From Paenibacillus lutrae (GTDB taxonomy: Bacteria > Bacillota > Bacilli > Paenibacillales > NBRC-103111), in NCBI RefSeq assembly GCF_009757775.1, contig NZ_RHLK01000003.1, positions 435,059 to 499,058 on the forward strand: a stretch of 64,000 nt of DNA. Reading direction: 5' to 3'. Each line of letters opens with the position of its first letter. Within the stretch, counting starts at the first letter, position 1. The translations under genes were made by a program, and so were the position numbers. The notes below the pieces were generated by a model. The model was not told where the DNA came from and did no database searches. It worked only from the letters and a program-made list of their open reading frames with translations. This document shows positions 18,873 through 28,589 of the stretch, piece by piece.

Positions 18873-19700
18873 ATGAAAGCGGGATTTATCGGTACAGGCA
18901 GCATGGGGAGTATTCTTATCGAAGCGCTCATCCATTCGGGAGCACTCAATCCTGAGCAAATCTGCGCCGCAAACCGCACCCCCGGTAAAGTAAAAAGGTT
19001 GGCGGAAACGTACGCGGGACTGGTTGCAGCCTCTGACAACCCCGAAGTTGCCGGCGGAAGCGACGTACTGTTTCTCTGCGTAAAACCGTTTGATTATAAG
19101 CGTGTGATCGACGAGATCCGGCCCGTTCTGAAGCCCTCGCAAATTCTGGTGTCCATCACCAGTTCTGTGCTTCTCAGGCACCTGGAAAGCCAGCTGCCCT
19201 GCAAAGTAACCAAGGTCATACCGAGCATTACCAATTATGTGCTGACAGGTTCTTCGCTTTGCATCCACGGAGAGCGTATGCATCCCGAAGACAAAGAATG
19301 GATAGAAAATTTACTTACTCATATTTCCACACCGGTGCGGGTGTCCGAAGCGCATACAAGAATAAGCTCCGATTTGTCGAGCTGCGGGCCTGCGTTTCTG
19401 GCTTTCTTTTTGCAAAAGTATGTAGATGCGGCCGTTCAAGAAACGGGGATATCGCGAGAAGAAGCTAACATACTGGCTGCGGAAATGACACTGGGTACGG
19501 GTAAACTGCTTACGACCGGAGGTTTTGATCCTGTTACTTTGCAGAAAAGAGTATGTGTTCCCGGGGGGATTACAGCGGAAGGATTGCGTTTGATGGATCA
19601 TGATTTGGACGGCATGTTTAACCGGCTGATCCAGATCACACATGCAAAATATGAAGAAGATTTGGAAAAAGTGGAGTCTGTCTTTGCAACGAAGAGGTAA
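18873..19700 (+). CDS. comER: ComER, pyrroline-5-carboxylate reductase-like protein
   Basis: 275 residues with an N-terminal Rossmann motif, G7-T-G9-S-M-G12, and the ProC-family C-terminal helices (SSCGPAFLAFFLQKY, then KRVCVPGGITAEGL). In B. subtilis comER also lies divergent from comEA; its enzymatic role is unclear and it has been tied to sporulation and biofilm entry in some Bacilli. The ATG at 18873 follows GGAGGG. The ProC-like catalytic region is present, so real reductase activity cannot be excluded. Confidence 0.9.
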   Translation: MKAGFIGTGSMGSILIEALIHSGALNPEQICAANRTPGKVKRLAETYAGLVAASDNPEVAGGSDVLFLCVKPFDYKRVIDEIRPVLKPSQILVSITSSVLLRHLESQLPCKVTKVIPSITNYVLTGSSLCIHGERMHPEDKEWIENLLTHISTPVRVSEAHTRISSDLSSCGPAFLAFFLQKYVDAAVQETGISREEANILAAEMTLGTGKLLTTGGFDPVTLQKRVCVPGGITAEGLRLMDHDLDGMFNRLIQITHAKYEEDLEKVESVFATKR

Positions 19701-19805
19701 GGATTCAAGCGACTGCGGATAATAGAAGTTTAAAGATGGCAGAGGGTTTCCTGCAAGTTGTGTATTTAAGAGTATGAGTGAGGAGTTTAAATAACGGGCC
19801 TTACG

Positions 19806-19854
19806 GCGGCGTACAGCAGTTTACCTGAGTCAGGAATTGCTGTCTGTACGCCGC
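19806..19854 (+). terminator. Long hairpin after comER
   Basis: A perfect 11-bp stem GCGGCGTACAG/CTGTACGCCGC encloses a second small hairpin, CCTGA-G-TCAGG. TTT follows on the plus strand. It lies between convergent comER and leuS and may terminate both; the T-tracts are weak. Confidence 0.55.
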
Positions 19855-19954
19855 TTTGAGCTGCCCGAATTCATGCATCCCGTCCGATTTCGTCCTGAAA
19901 TCAACACGGTTCTTCTTTTGCTTCTGCTAGAGATGTTACTGTTTCAAGCACCGA

Positions 19955-22402
19955 TTAACCGACAACAATGTTAACCAGCTTGCCCTTAACCACGATCACT
20001 TTGCGGACTGTCTTGCCTGCGCTCAGTTCTTTCACTTTGTCCAGACCGAATGCAAGCTCCTGCATGCCAGCTTCATCCAAATCTTTGGAAACCTTAACGC
20101 GATCGGCGATTTTACCGTTGACCTGAACAACAATTTCTACCTCGTCATCCACGGTCCACGCCTCTTCATACACCGGCCAGGCTTCATAAGTAATGGATTC
20201 GGTGCCTCCGAGTTTGGCCCACAGCTCTTCCGCAATATGAGGCGCCATCGGGGAAAGTAGCTGGACAAACTGTTTCATGGCAGCAACCGGCAGGTGTTCC
20301 GTCTTATAAGCTTCGTTAACAAAAATCATCATCTGGCTGATGGCGGTATTGAAACGAAGGGCTTCATAGTCTTCCGTGACTTTCTTAATGGTGCGGTGCC
20401 ACGTTTTCTTAAAAGCATCTGCACATGCACTGTCATCGTTTGAGATTTTGCTGTTTATTGCTCCATTGTCATCCACGAACAGGCGCCATACCCGGTTAAG
20501 GAAGCGGTAAGAACCTTCCACTCCGTTTGCATTCCACGGTTTCGTAGCTTCCAGGGGCCCCATGAACATTTCATACAAACGCAGCGTATCCGCGCCGTAC
20601 TCATTCACAATCACGTCCGGGTTGATGACATTTCCGCGCGATTTGGACATTTTCTCCATGTTCTCGCCGAGGATCATTCCCTGGTTAACCAGCTTGTGGA
20701 AAGGCTCCTTGGTCGTCACTACACCGATGTCATACAAGACTTTGTGCCAGAAACGCGCATAAAGCAGGTGAAGAACCGCATGTTCCGCACCGCCAATGTA
20801 CAGGTCAACCGGGAGCCATTCTTTCAGCTTGTCGGGTGAACAGATAGCATCATCGTTGCGCGGATCGATAAAGCGCAGGTAGTACCAGCAGCTTCCAGCC
20901 CATTGAGGCATGGTGTTCGTCTCGCGGCGTGCTTTCATACCTGTCTCAGGATCAATAGTATTCACCCAATCCGTTGCGTTAGCGAGCGGAGATTCTCCGG
21001 TACCGGACGGTTTAATGTTGTCCATCTCGGGAAGCAGCAGCGGAAGCTGGTCTTCCGGAACGGTCTTCATCGTGCCATCCTCCAGATGAAGGATTGGAAT
21101 CGGCTCGCCCCAGTAACGCTGGCGGCTGAAGAGCCAATCACGCAGACGGTACGTTACTTTGCCCTTGCCTTTGCCGTGCTCTTCGAGCCAGGCAATCATT
21201 TGCGAAATGCCTTCTTCTTTGCCCAGTCCGTCGATAAAGCCGGAATTCACATGAATCCCTTCTCCGTCGTATGCGGCTTCATCTACATTGCCGCCCTGAA
21301 CAACTTCGATGATCGGCAGTCCGTACTGCTTGGCGAATTCCCAGTCGCGCACGTCATGTCCCGGAACGGCCATAATGGCCCCGGTGCCGTAACCCGCAAG
21401 CACATAGTCGGCAATCCAGATCGGCAGCTTCTCGCCGTTAACAGGGTTAATCGCGTAAGCTCCTGTAAAGACGCCGCTCTTTTCTTTGGCCAGATCCGTA
21501 CGCTCCAGGTCACTCTTGTGGGAGGCTTTCTCCTGGTACGCTTTTACTTCGGCTTCCTGAACGGAAGTCGTGATGCGGGAGACAAGCTCGTGCTCAGGAG
21601 CCAGCACGCAATAAGTAGCACCGAACAGCGTATCCGGGCGGGTCGTGAATACGGTCAGCTTATCTGCATCGTGACCTTCGATGCCGAACGTCACTTCGGC
21701 CCCTTTGGATTTGCCGATCCAGTTGCGCTGCATGTCTTTGATGCTTTCGGACCAGTCCAGCTCTTCCAGATCATCAAGCAGACGCTCGGCATACTCAGTA
21801 ATTCTAAGCACCCATTGGCGCATCGGTTTACGAATCACCGGATGGCTGCCGCGCTCGCTTAAGCCGTCAATAACTTCTTCGTTCGCTAGAACCGTTCCAA
21901 GCGCCGGACACCAGTTAACGGGTACTTCGTCCACATAGGCCAGACCTTTTTTGTACAACTGGATAAAGATCCACTGAGTCCATTTGTAATACTCCGGATC
22001 TGTCGTGGAAATTTCTCTGTCCCAGTCATAAGAGAAACCGAATGATTTGATTTGACGGCGGAACGTCTCGATATTCTTCTTCGTAAAATCGCGAGGGTCA
22101 TTCCCTGTATCCAAGGCATACTGCTCAGCCGGAAGACCAAAAGCATCCCAGCCCATCGGGTGCAGGACGTTAAATCCGCGCATCCGCTTATAACGGGATA
22201 CGATATCCGTAGCCGTATAGCCTTCCGGATGGCCTACATGAAGACCTGCACCAGAGGGATAAGGAAACATATCCAGGGCATAAAACTTCGGCTTGCCGGG
22301 CTCATCCTTCGTTTCAAACGTCTTGTTAGCGTCCCAGTACTGCTGCCATTTCGGTTCAATAAACTGAGGGTTGTATCCTTGTTGTTCTTTCTCTTGAGCC
22401 AT
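19955..22402 (-). CDS. leuS: Leucyl-tRNA synthetase
   Basis: 815 residues, a typical bacterial-type LeuRS. The HIGH-like motif HVGH is at residues 55-58 and KMSKS is in EKMSKSRGN; the CP1 editing domain ([12 protein letters not shown]) lies between. It charges tRNA-Leu and edits mischarged products. ATG at 22400-22402 follows AGGAGGA. The leader is a complete T-box with a CTC specifier, so expression should rise when leucine tRNA is uncharged. In B. subtilis leuS is elsewhere, so its place between yqeM and comER is a lineage rearrangement. Confidence 0.98.
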   Translation of the reverse strand: MAQEKEQQGYNPQFIEPKWQQYWDANKTFETKDEPGKPKFYALDMFPYPSGAGLHVGHPEGYTATDIVSRYKRMRGFNVLHPMGWDAFGLPAEQYALDTGNDPRDFTKKNIETFRRQIKSFGFSYDWDREISTTDPEYYKWTQWIFIQLYKKGLAYVDEVPVNWCPALGTVLANEEVIDGLSERGSHPVIRKPMRQWVLRITEYAERLLDDLEELDWSESIKDMQRNWIGKSKGAEVTFGIEGHDADKLTVFTTRPDTLFGATYCVLAPEHELVSRITTSVQEAEVKAYQEKASHKSDLERTDLAKEKSGVFTGAYAINPVNGEKLPIWIADYVLAGYGTGAIMAVPGHDVRDWEFAKQYGLPIIEVVQGGNVDEAAYDGEGIHVNSGFIDGLGKEEGISQMIAWLEEHGKGKGKVTYRLRDWLFSRQRYWGEPIPILHLEDGTMKTVPEDQLPLLLPEMDNIKPSGTGESPLANATDWVNTIDPETGMKARRETNTMPQWAGSCWYYLRFIDPRNDDAICSPDKLKEWLPVDLYIGGAEHAVLHLLYARFWHKVLYDIGVVTTKEPFHKLVNQGMILGENMEKMSKSRGNVINPDVIVNEYGADTLRLYEMFMGPLEATKPWNANGVEGSYRFLNRVWRLFVDDNGAINSKISNDDSACADAFKKTWHRTIKKVTEDYEALRFNTAISQMMIFVNEAYKTEHLPVAAMKQFVQLLSPMAPHIAEELWAKLGGTESITYEAWPVYEEAWTVDDEVEIVVQVNGKIADRVKVSKDLDEAGMQELAFGLDKVKELSAGKTVRKVIVVKGKLVNIVVG

Positions 22403-22433
22403 AATCCGTTCCTCCTGACATTCATTGACAATC

Positions 22434-22770
22434 AAAAAACCTCCCGCCTCTAGCTCTATTGGCTAGGGACGAGAGGTTATATATTCCCGTGGTACCACCC
22501 TAGTTAACACCGGCATTCTTTGCCCTGTGCTCACTCGATCCCTTAACGCGGGCTAAACGGTCCGGTTACTGGACATCTCCCTGCCTTCTCTTCCGACGCT
22601 GTAAGGACATGCTTCCAGTTCGGTCATCGGTGGGATTTGCCGTTCGCCTTCCGGCTCCAAGGTGAGTTCTTCTGCTGCATATACCGGCTCACACCATCTG
22701 CCGGCTCTCTGGGATATACAAACAAAATACTGGTCCTCTTCAAAGCGGGTACGAATACAAATTTGTAATG
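22434..22770 (-). promoter_or_regulatory. Leucine T-box riboswitch of leuS
   Basis: The minus-strand transcript shows stem I features (AGAGAGCCGG...GGTGTGAGCCGG), a specifier loop GAACTCACCTTGGAG with codon CTC (22664-22666, Leu), the T-box sequence AGGGTGGTACCACGGG (22486-22501) and a strong terminator ending in TTTTTT (22434-22478). Uncharged tRNA-Leu would pair with the specifier and with the GGTA-type bulge to form the antiterminator. Confidence 0.95.
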
Positions 22771-22800
22771 ATTATAGGCAATTTGTACTTATCTTGTCAA
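22771..22800 (-). promoter_or_regulatory. Sigma-A promoter of the leuS leader
   Basis: Both hexamers are perfect consensus: TTGACA (22795-22800) and TATAAT (22771-22776), 18 bases apart on the minus strand, directly after the yqeM stop. Confidence 0.9.
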
Positions 22801-22821
22801 GTATCCCTGTACACCGGAGCG

Positions 22822-23604
22822 CTAAGGTTTACGGGCCGAAAAGAAAAGTCTCCTCGAATCCGGAGTCAACTTCTCCTTCCATTCAAAATCCGTACTGATC
22901 TGCAAATCGGTAAAACCTGCCGCAGCCAGCATATCCAGCATCCACCGGGGATCGTACGCCCGCTGATGGTGGGTCTCCTCAATACGGCGGAATAAAGCTT
23001 CGCCTGACGCTGACCCGGCAGCATTCTCCCGGACAAAGATCGTTAAGGCATGCTCAATTTCCGTGCGCTCTTCATCCAGCTCACACGTCCACAAGTATGC
23101 GATATCTTCCTCGTCGAAGACGAATGGCTGCAAAGCCGCATACTCGGTGAATTGAGCAGGACTGTGTACATCAAACAAGAACACCCCGCCGCTGCGGAGT
23201 CCTTGAAAAGCCTGCTCAAAAGCTTGCAGGATATCTTCTTCTTCAAGCAGATAATTGAAACAGTCACAGAAGGAAACAACGGTATCTGCCCCCTCGTCCT
23301 GCGGAAGTTCCCAGTCCCGCAGATCCTGCTGGAGCCACAGGATCCCGGGGCCTGTCTCACGCTGCCGCTCCGCCTTGTGCTGCGCAACAGCCAGCATGTC
23401 ATCCGACAAGTCGATCCCGGTTACTTTGTAGCCGTCTCTCGCCAGCGGAATGGATATATTCCCCGTTCCGCAGCCGAGATCCACGACGGTTTCAGGCTGA
23501 ATTCCATACGCTGCCCAAACCTTTTTGGCAAAAGATATCCAGGCCTCGTAAGGCATGTCTTCCATCAGCCGGTCATACGTATAGGCAAAATCCTGATAGG
23601 ACAT
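22822..23604 (-). CDS. yqeM: Class I SAM-dependent methyltransferase YqeM
   Basis: 260 residues. The SAM-binding motif VDLGCGTGNI is at 41-50, followed by GIDLSDDML and a C-terminal small beta domain. The substrate is unknown. It takes the yqeM position of B. subtilis downstream of rsfS. ATG at 23602-23604 has GAGGAG eight bases upstream, overlapping the end of cvfB, with which it is likely co-transcribed. Confidence 0.87.
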   Translation of the reverse strand: MSYQDFAYTYDRLMEDMPYEAWISFAKKVWAAYGIQPETVVDLGCGTGNISIPLARDGYKVTGIDLSDDMLAVAQHKAERQRETGPGILWLQQDLRDWELPQDEGADTVVSFCDCFNYLLEEEDILQAFEQAFQGLRSGGVFLFDVHSPAQFTEYAALQPFVFDEEDIAYLWTCELDEERTEIEHALTIFVRENAAGSASGEALFRRIEETHHQRAYDPRWMLDMLAAAGFTDLQISTDFEWKEKLTPDSRRLFFSARKP

Positions 23605-23606
23605 TC

Positions 23607-24491
23607 TCAGTTCTCCTCTTGCTTCAGGCACGTCCAGTTTTCCTTCTGGTAAACGAGACCGTCCTTCATAAGTTTGCCCAAAGCACGCTTAAATGCGGAT
23701 TTACTGATACCGAACTTCGTCATAATAACATCCGCTCCGGTCTGATCCGAATAAGGCATGGCTCCGTTGGGCCGCTCACGGAGTACTTCCAGTATGCGCT
23801 CGGCGTCTACATCGCGCCCTTTTTCCTTGGGCTGACGCATGGACAAATTAATCCGCCCGTCTTCTCTGATGTAGGTGACACGAACACTTACTTCTTCGCC
23901 GACACGCAGCAGCCGGGCACGCTCGGAAGCCGGGATAAGGCCGATGGCACCGAAACCGACTACGCCTCCGTCTACCACGACGAAAGTGCCCATTTGCAGC
24001 GGCTTATAGACGCGCGCGTTCTTCCATTGATTTCTCCACGTCTGCGGAGCAGGGAAGCATTCGTTCATCAGCACTTCTTCTCCGGCAAGCCGGGCAACCA
24101 GACGTCCTTGACGGTCATGATCCATCGTGACATAGATCCGGTCTCCTACTTGGGGACGAAGCTCCTCGAGTTCCGGCATTTCTTTGAAGGGAAGCAGCAG
24201 GTTACGGCCAATCCCCATCTCCAGAAAAGCGCCGAAACGCGGATGAAGATCGACTACTTCGAGCAGGGCAAGCTCTCCCAGAAGAAGCATCGGCCGGTGC
24301 ATCGTTGCGGCAAGCCGGTCTTCCGTATCGTAATAAAGAAACACTTCCAGACGGTCACCCGGCGCTACCTTGGTTGTCGTCTCCGTGTAATGCAGCAGAA
24401 CATCGCGCTCTCCATCGGTCATAAAGTACCCGTAAGGAGACACTTCCCGCGCCACATCGAGTGTTACGAGTGTTCCGGCTTCAAGATTCAT
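23607..24491 (-). CDS. cvfB: CvfB-family S1 RNA-binding protein
   Basis: 294 residues with several OB/S1-like domains in tandem (the third ends in YIREDGRINLSMRQ) and a C-terminal winged helix (TKFGISKSAFKRALGKLMKDGLVYQ), the CvfB/YitL architecture. CvfB affects virulence-factor expression in Staphylococcus and binds RNA. It overlaps rsfS by four bases (ATGA) and abuts yqeM, so it sits inside the yqe operon, unlike B. subtilis yitL. Confidence 0.9.
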   Translation of the reverse strand: MNLEAGTLVTLDVAREVSPYGYFMTDGERDVLLHYTETTTKVAPGDRLEVFLYYDTEDRLAATMHRPMLLLGELALLEVVDLHPRFGAFLEMGIGRNLLLPFKEMPELEELRPQVGDRIYVTMDHDRQGRLVARLAGEEVLMNECFPAPQTWRNQWKNARVYKPLQMGTFVVVDGGVVGFGAIGLIPASERARLLRVGEEVSVRVTYIREDGRINLSMRQPKEKGRDVDAERILEVLRERPNGAMPYSDQTGADVIMTKFGISKSAFKRALGKLMKDGLVYQKENWTCLKQEEN

Positions 24492-24835
24492 ACGCGTTCC
24501 ACAACCCTCGCGTCAGACCACAGACGTTCAATATTGTAATACTCCCGGTCATCACGGTGGAAGACATGAACCACCACGTCTCCTAAGTCAACCAGCACCC
24601 ATCTTGCCGTATTGAATCCTTCAATACCGCGGACAGTAACGCCTTTTTCGTTAGCCTGCTTGCGGATTTCCGTTGCAATAGCCTGCACTTGTGTCTCCGA
24701 GTTACCGTGACAGATAACGAAATAATCCGCCACCAGGGAAATTTCCTGCAAATCCAGCGCCACCACGTTAATGGCCTTTTTGTCTTCCGCCGCATCCACG
24801 ACCATATTCATCAGTTGTTCGGGGCTTATTTTCAT
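24488..24835 (-). CDS. rsfS: Ribosome silencing factor RsfS
   Basis: 115 residues of the RsfS/Iojap family, with VALDLQEISLVADYFVICHG near the middle and RGIEGFNTARWVLVDLGDVVVHVF further on. It binds ribosomal protein L14 (uL14) and blocks subunit joining when nutrients are poor. AGGAG lies before the ATG. It sits between yqeK and cvfB in the operon. Confidence 0.96.
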   Translation of the reverse strand: MKISPEQLMNMVVDAAEDKKAINVVALDLQEISLVADYFVICHGNSETQVQAIATEIRKQANEKGVTVRGIEGFNTARWVLVDLGDVVVHVFHRDDREYYNIERLWSDARVVERV

Positions 24836-24957
24836 CCCATCATCTCCTTCATGTTGTTTCGTTAAGCAATCTTTTGTTCGTTTGCGGTCAGACTTCTATC
24901 GGCAAGTCTTGTCTTCTAGACAAAAGACTGATCTTGAGCAGCAGCTCTTCCTTTTCC

Positions 24958-25524
24958 TTACACCTCTAATTCACGGATTAAACGATTCCGCGTCAGTACC
25001 GTAAGGGGGTAAATCCGCTTTCCTTTGGCCAGCAAAAAGGAGATCGTCGAGTCAAAGCCGGCGATTAAGGCCTGCTCCAGACTTGTTTCGGCCAGCTTGC
25101 GGATTGCGTCCACACCCGGAAAATCCCGGCTCGGCTCTATATAATCCGCTAAGCACACGATTTTCTCCAGCTTTGACATGTCTTCTCTTCCCGACGTATG
25201 ATAACGAATGGCATTCAGCACTTCTTCGTCTTCCACACCGAACTGCTTGGCGGCAATCCAGGCTCCTGCATGAGCATGCCACAATTCTTTGTCGAAGTCG
25301 AGCACATCTGTATCCGTGCCGCTTTCGCGGACCGTCTCGGCCTGCTTCTCAACCGGCCAGAACTTGCATACATCATGAAGAATAGCCGCCGTTTCCGCGC
25401 GATTCTCATCTTCCCCATACAGGCGGGCCAGAATAACGGAGGTTTCCATTACACCCAAGGTGTGCTTCCAGCGTCTTTCGGGCATGTTCTCCCGCACGAT
25501 CCGGATCATCTGTTCACGGTCCAT
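24958..25524 (-). CDS. yqeK: YqeK-type HD hydrolase (diadenosine tetraphosphatase)
   Basis: 188 residues with an HD domain: H21, H50-D51 (ILHDVCKFW), then WHAHAGAWIA and IRYHTSG, and D near LADYIEPSR. YqeK proteins cleave Ap4A symmetrically to ADP. The ATG at 25522-25524 has GAGGGG ten bases upstream and overlaps the nadD end by 11 bases. A second YqeK-like gene lies in the accessory region (43577-44185). Confidence 0.93.
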   Translation of the reverse strand: MDREQMIRIVRENMPERRWKHTLGVMETSVILARLYGEDENRAETAAILHDVCKFWPVEKQAETVRESGTDTDVLDFDKELWHAHAGAWIAAKQFGVEDEEVLNAIRYHTSGREDMSKLEKIVCLADYIEPSRDFPGVDAIRKLAETSLEQALIAGFDSTISFLLAKGKRIYPLTVLTRNRLIRELEV

Positions 25525-26101
25525 ATAAATCATTCCCCTCGATATAGTCATGTACCGGAGCAGGAACAAGATATCGGATTGAACGCCCATCTTTCCTGCG
25601 GCCGCGGATATCGGTTGAAGATATATCGAGCAGGGGCATTGGAGCTATGCTCACTCCCGAGCGAATATAGGCCGGCAGGGCATCCAAATCGAGCTCGTAC
25701 CCCGGTCGTTGTAGACCGATAAATCCGATCAGCCCCATAATCTCTTCAATCTTATGCCATTCCGGAAGGTACTCCACCATATCCGCGCCGATGATATACT
25801 GAAACCTGTGCTCAGGATGCTGCTGCTGGAGCAGCTTGATCGTGTCAATCGAATAAGAAACTCCGCCTTTGCGCAGTTCGAAATCCAAGGGTCTAAAAGC
25901 GGGGTTATCCGCTACCGCCCGGCACACCATCTCCCACCGCTGCGCGGCCGAAGCCTTAGGCGCATTCGGCTTGTGCGGCGGCACATTGGCCGGCATAAAC
26001 CAGACCTCGTCCAGGCCGCAAGCAGACCGTGCACATTCCCCTGCAACCAAATGACCGGTATGAATGGGATCGAATGTCCCTCCCATGATTCCAATTCTCA
26101 T
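25514..26101 (-). CDS. nadD: Nicotinate-nucleotide adenylyltransferase
   Basis: 195 residues with the nucleotidyltransferase signature GGTFDPIHTGH (7-17), the mid motif PPHKPN, and ISSTDIRGR near the end. It joins nicotinate mononucleotide with ATP to make deamido-NAD. ATG at 26099-26101 follows AGGAGATG. Operon partner of yhbY and yqeK, as in B. subtilis. Confidence 0.96.
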   Translation of the reverse strand: MRIGIMGGTFDPIHTGHLVAGECARSACGLDEVWFMPANVPPHKPNAPKASAAQRWEMVCRAVADNPAFRPLDFELRKGGVSYSIDTIKLLQQQHPEHRFQYIIGADMVEYLPEWHKIEEIMGLIGFIGLQRPGYELDLDALPAYIRSGVSIAPMPLLDISSTDIRGRRKDGRSIRYLVPAPVHDYIEGNDLYGP

Positions 26102-26132
26102 ATCCACATCTCCTGCCCGGCACAACCGGCGG

Positions 26133-26426
26133 CTATCTCGGAAGCACGATTTGTTTGTTATCGCGGGATTCCTTGTACAGCACGATCGTTCTTCCGATTG
26201 TCTGCACGAGTTCAGCCCCTGCGCCTTCCGCCAGTTCCCTTGCCACTTCTTTGCAATCTTCCGTGTAATTGTTAAGCACCGATATCTTGATCAGCTCGCG
26301 GCTCTCAATCGCATCCTCAATGTGCTGGATTAAATGTTCATTAACCCCGCCTTTACCTACCTGAAAAATAGGCGTTAAATGATGTGCAAGCGCACGCAGA
26401 TGTCTTTTTTGTTTCCCAGTAAGCAT
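26133..26426 (-). CDS. yhbY: YhbY-family RNA-binding protein
   Basis: 97 residues, a single CRM domain (LTGKQKRHLRALAHHL, then VGKGGVNEHLI and GRTIVLYKES). Homologues bind pre-50S particles and aid ribosome assembly. It is B. subtilis yqeI. The stop-to-start distance to aroE is 13 bases, so they are co-transcribed. Confidence 0.95.
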   Translation of the reverse strand: MLTGKQKRHLRALAHHLTPIFQVGKGGVNEHLIQHIEDAIESRELIKISVLNNYTEDCKEVARELAEGAGAELVQTIGRTIVLYKESRDNKQIVLPR

Positions 26427-26439
26427 ATAAAAAATTCCC

Positions 26440-27309
26440 TCAATTCTTAATAAATGATTGCTCTACAACCTGACGCATCGCTGCGGCAGGAGCCGGAACG
26501 CCGGTCCAATATTCGAACGCGAACGCTCCTTGATAAATAAACATGCCCAGACCCCCGTGGGTGATAGCTCCCCGCTCTCCCGCTTCCCGTAAAAAGCGCG
26601 TTTCCAGGGGATTGTACACCAGGTCACTCACGATAACCCCGTCCCGGAGCCTGAGGCCGCCTAGCTGCACCGGCAGTTCGTCAACGTTCGGATGCATGCC
26701 GGATGAAGTCGAGTTGATGACGAGGTCGACTTCATGAATAATATCCCCCAAATCCTGCAGACCCATGCCCACCGCACTTGTACGGTTACGTACAGCGGAA
26801 GCCAGTTCATGCGCTCTTTCCACGGTCCGGTTAGCGATGGCGATGAACGAACAGCCTTCCTTGGCCAAGGCAAAAGCGATCCCTCTGGCTGCGCCGCCCG
26901 CACCGATAATCAGCGCTTTCTTCCCTTCCAGTTTAAGTCCTGTCTCCTCTTTGAGAGAGCGGACATAACCGATGCCGTCCGTATTGTAGCCGGTTAGCCG
27001 GCCCTGGTTATTCACAATGGTATTAACGGCGCCGAGTGCCTGAGCATCCGCGTCGACTTCATCCAGATACTTCATCACATTGACTTTGTGCGGAATGGTT
27101 ACATTCACGCCGCGGAATCCCAGCGAGCGGATTCCGTTAACCGCCCGCTCGAGCTGATCCGGCATAACATGGAACGCCGCGTATACGCCGTTAATCCGGG
27201 CTTCGCTGAAAGCGCGGTTCATCATTATCGGTGAACGGGAATGGCGAACCGGATCACCAAAAACCCCATAAAGGACCGTGTTGCTGTCCAAAGACAGATT
27301 CTCCACCAT
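26440..27309 (-). CDS. aroE: Shikimate dehydrogenase (NADP+)
   Basis: 289 residues. The substrate site SRSPIMMN and the catalytic lysine in NVTIPHK are present, as are the NADP loop GAGGAARGI and the ANRTVERA pocket that favours NADP. It reduces 3-dehydroshikimate in aromatic amino acid synthesis. ATG follows GGGGGAGA. Confidence 0.96.
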   Translation of the reverse strand: MVENLSLDSNTVLYGVFGDPVRHSRSPIMMNRAFSEARINGVYAAFHVMPDQLERAVNGIRSLGFRGVNVTIPHKVNVMKYLDEVDADAQALGAVNTIVNNQGRLTGYNTDGIGYVRSLKEETGLKLEGKKALIIGAGGAARGIAFALAKEGCSFIAIANRTVERAHELASAVRNRTSAVGMGLQDLGDIIHEVDLVINSTSSGMHPNVDELPVQLGGLRLRDGVIVSDLVYNPLETRFLREAGERGAITHGGLGMFIYQGAFAFEYWTGVPAPAAAMRQVVEQSFIKN

Positions 27310-27395
27310 GATTTATATCTCCCCCGTACATCCTGATCCTTGAAAATTCAGTTTACCGAACCTCATTAATCTGCCCAACTTAAGGTATACCCGCC

Positions 27396-28511
27396 TTAAA
27401 TTAAGGAATCGCGTTGAATGATTTTGACGCCTTTAGGAGCATGAACAGCGAGTTCCGCTCCGGCTTCACTGTTTACTTTGATCCATCCCAAGCCTGAAAT
27501 AAGCACATCTACGCTCTTGCCCTTCTGGATATGAAGCGTATGCTTCGCCAAAGGCGGCAGTTCCAGCAGGTCCTTCTCAGAAGGCGGCGCAAGCATAACG
27601 CCCTTATGATTGGCATACAGCTCGTCCGCTTTCTCCAGCTTCGTGCGGTGCAGCGGTACGGCATTGGACGCATAGATGGTAAAGGACTGACGCGCACCCC
27701 GTACGAAATCAAATCTGGCGAAAGAACCAAAGAACAGGGTCTGGCCTTCGTTCAGCTGATAGACCATCGGTTTGAGGGGCTTGCCCGGCATAATTTTGCC
27801 CAAGTCCTTCTTCGATACCAACTCCGTCAGACGATGCTGATACACGATGCCGGGTGTATCAATAATATTCCGTCCGTCATCAAGTGGAATTTCGACCGTA
27901 CCGAGCGTCGTACCCGGGTAGTGGGACGTCGTCAATTCAGCCTCCAGATCACTGTAATCCGAAATCAGCCGGTTGATCAAGGTAGATTTACCCACGTTAG
28001 TGGCACCGACCACATACACATCTTTGCCGTCGCGGTATTGTTCAACCGCCTGAATAACCCGGTCGAACCCTATGTTCTTCTTGGCGCTGCACAGGACGAC
28101 CTCGACAACTTTTAGCCCCTGCTCTTTGGCCAGCCTGCGAACCCAGTTCACGATCCGGTTCCAGTTGGTTACTTTGGGAAGTAAATCGATTTTGTTAACG
28201 ACAAGCACAATCGGATTGCCCCCGACAAAACGCGCCAAGCCGCTAATAAGACTGCCTTCAAAATCGAAAATATCGACAATATTGATGACCAGAGCCTCTT
28301 TATGCCCGATATGACCGAGCAGCTTCAGAAAATCATCCTGGTTCAGAGTAACACTCGATGCTTCATTATAATGCTTGATGCGGAAGCAGCGCTGGCAGAT
28401 GATCGGTTCTTTCTGCAGCGCCTCCTCCGGCACATACCCGGTTGCACCCGGGTCCTCTTGCTGCAGTGTAGCACCGCAGCCTCCGCAATAGTTCATCTCT
28501 TCCTCGTTCAT
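27396..28511 (-). CDS. yqeH: Ribosome-biogenesis GTPase YqeH
   Basis: 371 residues. An N-terminal zinc finger (C9, C12, C39, C42) is followed by a circularly permuted GTPase in G4-G5-G1-G2-G3 order: NKIDLLP, SAKK, GATNVGKSTL, then DTPGI. YqeH supports 30S subunit assembly. AGGAGG lies just before the ATG. It is in the yqeG-yqeH-aroE-yhbY operon. Confidence 0.97.
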   Translation of the reverse strand: MNEEEMNYCGGCGATLQQEDPGATGYVPEEALQKEPIICQRCFRIKHYNEASSVTLNQDDFLKLLGHIGHKEALVINIVDIFDFEGSLISGLARFVGGNPIVLVVNKIDLLPKVTNWNRIVNWVRRLAKEQGLKVVEVVLCSAKKNIGFDRVIQAVEQYRDGKDVYVVGATNVGKSTLINRLISDYSDLEAELTTSHYPGTTLGTVEIPLDDGRNIIDTPGIVYQHRLTELVSKKDLGKIMPGKPLKPMVYQLNEGQTLFFGSFARFDFVRGARQSFTIYASNAVPLHRTKLEKADELYANHKGVMLAPPSEKDLLELPPLAKHTLHIQKGKSVDVLISGLGWIKVNSEAGAELAVHAPKGVKIIQRDSLI

Positions 28512-28589
28512 GTGTCCTCCTTGAGCTTACGGCAGGAGAACCTGAATTCCCCCCGCAAGCAAAGTGAAGCTTTCCCGTGAAGGAAAGCT

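Noticed and set aside
20903-21862. 319-codon plus-strand frame opposite leuS
   Set aside because: Shadow of leuS; no ribosome site and no known fold.
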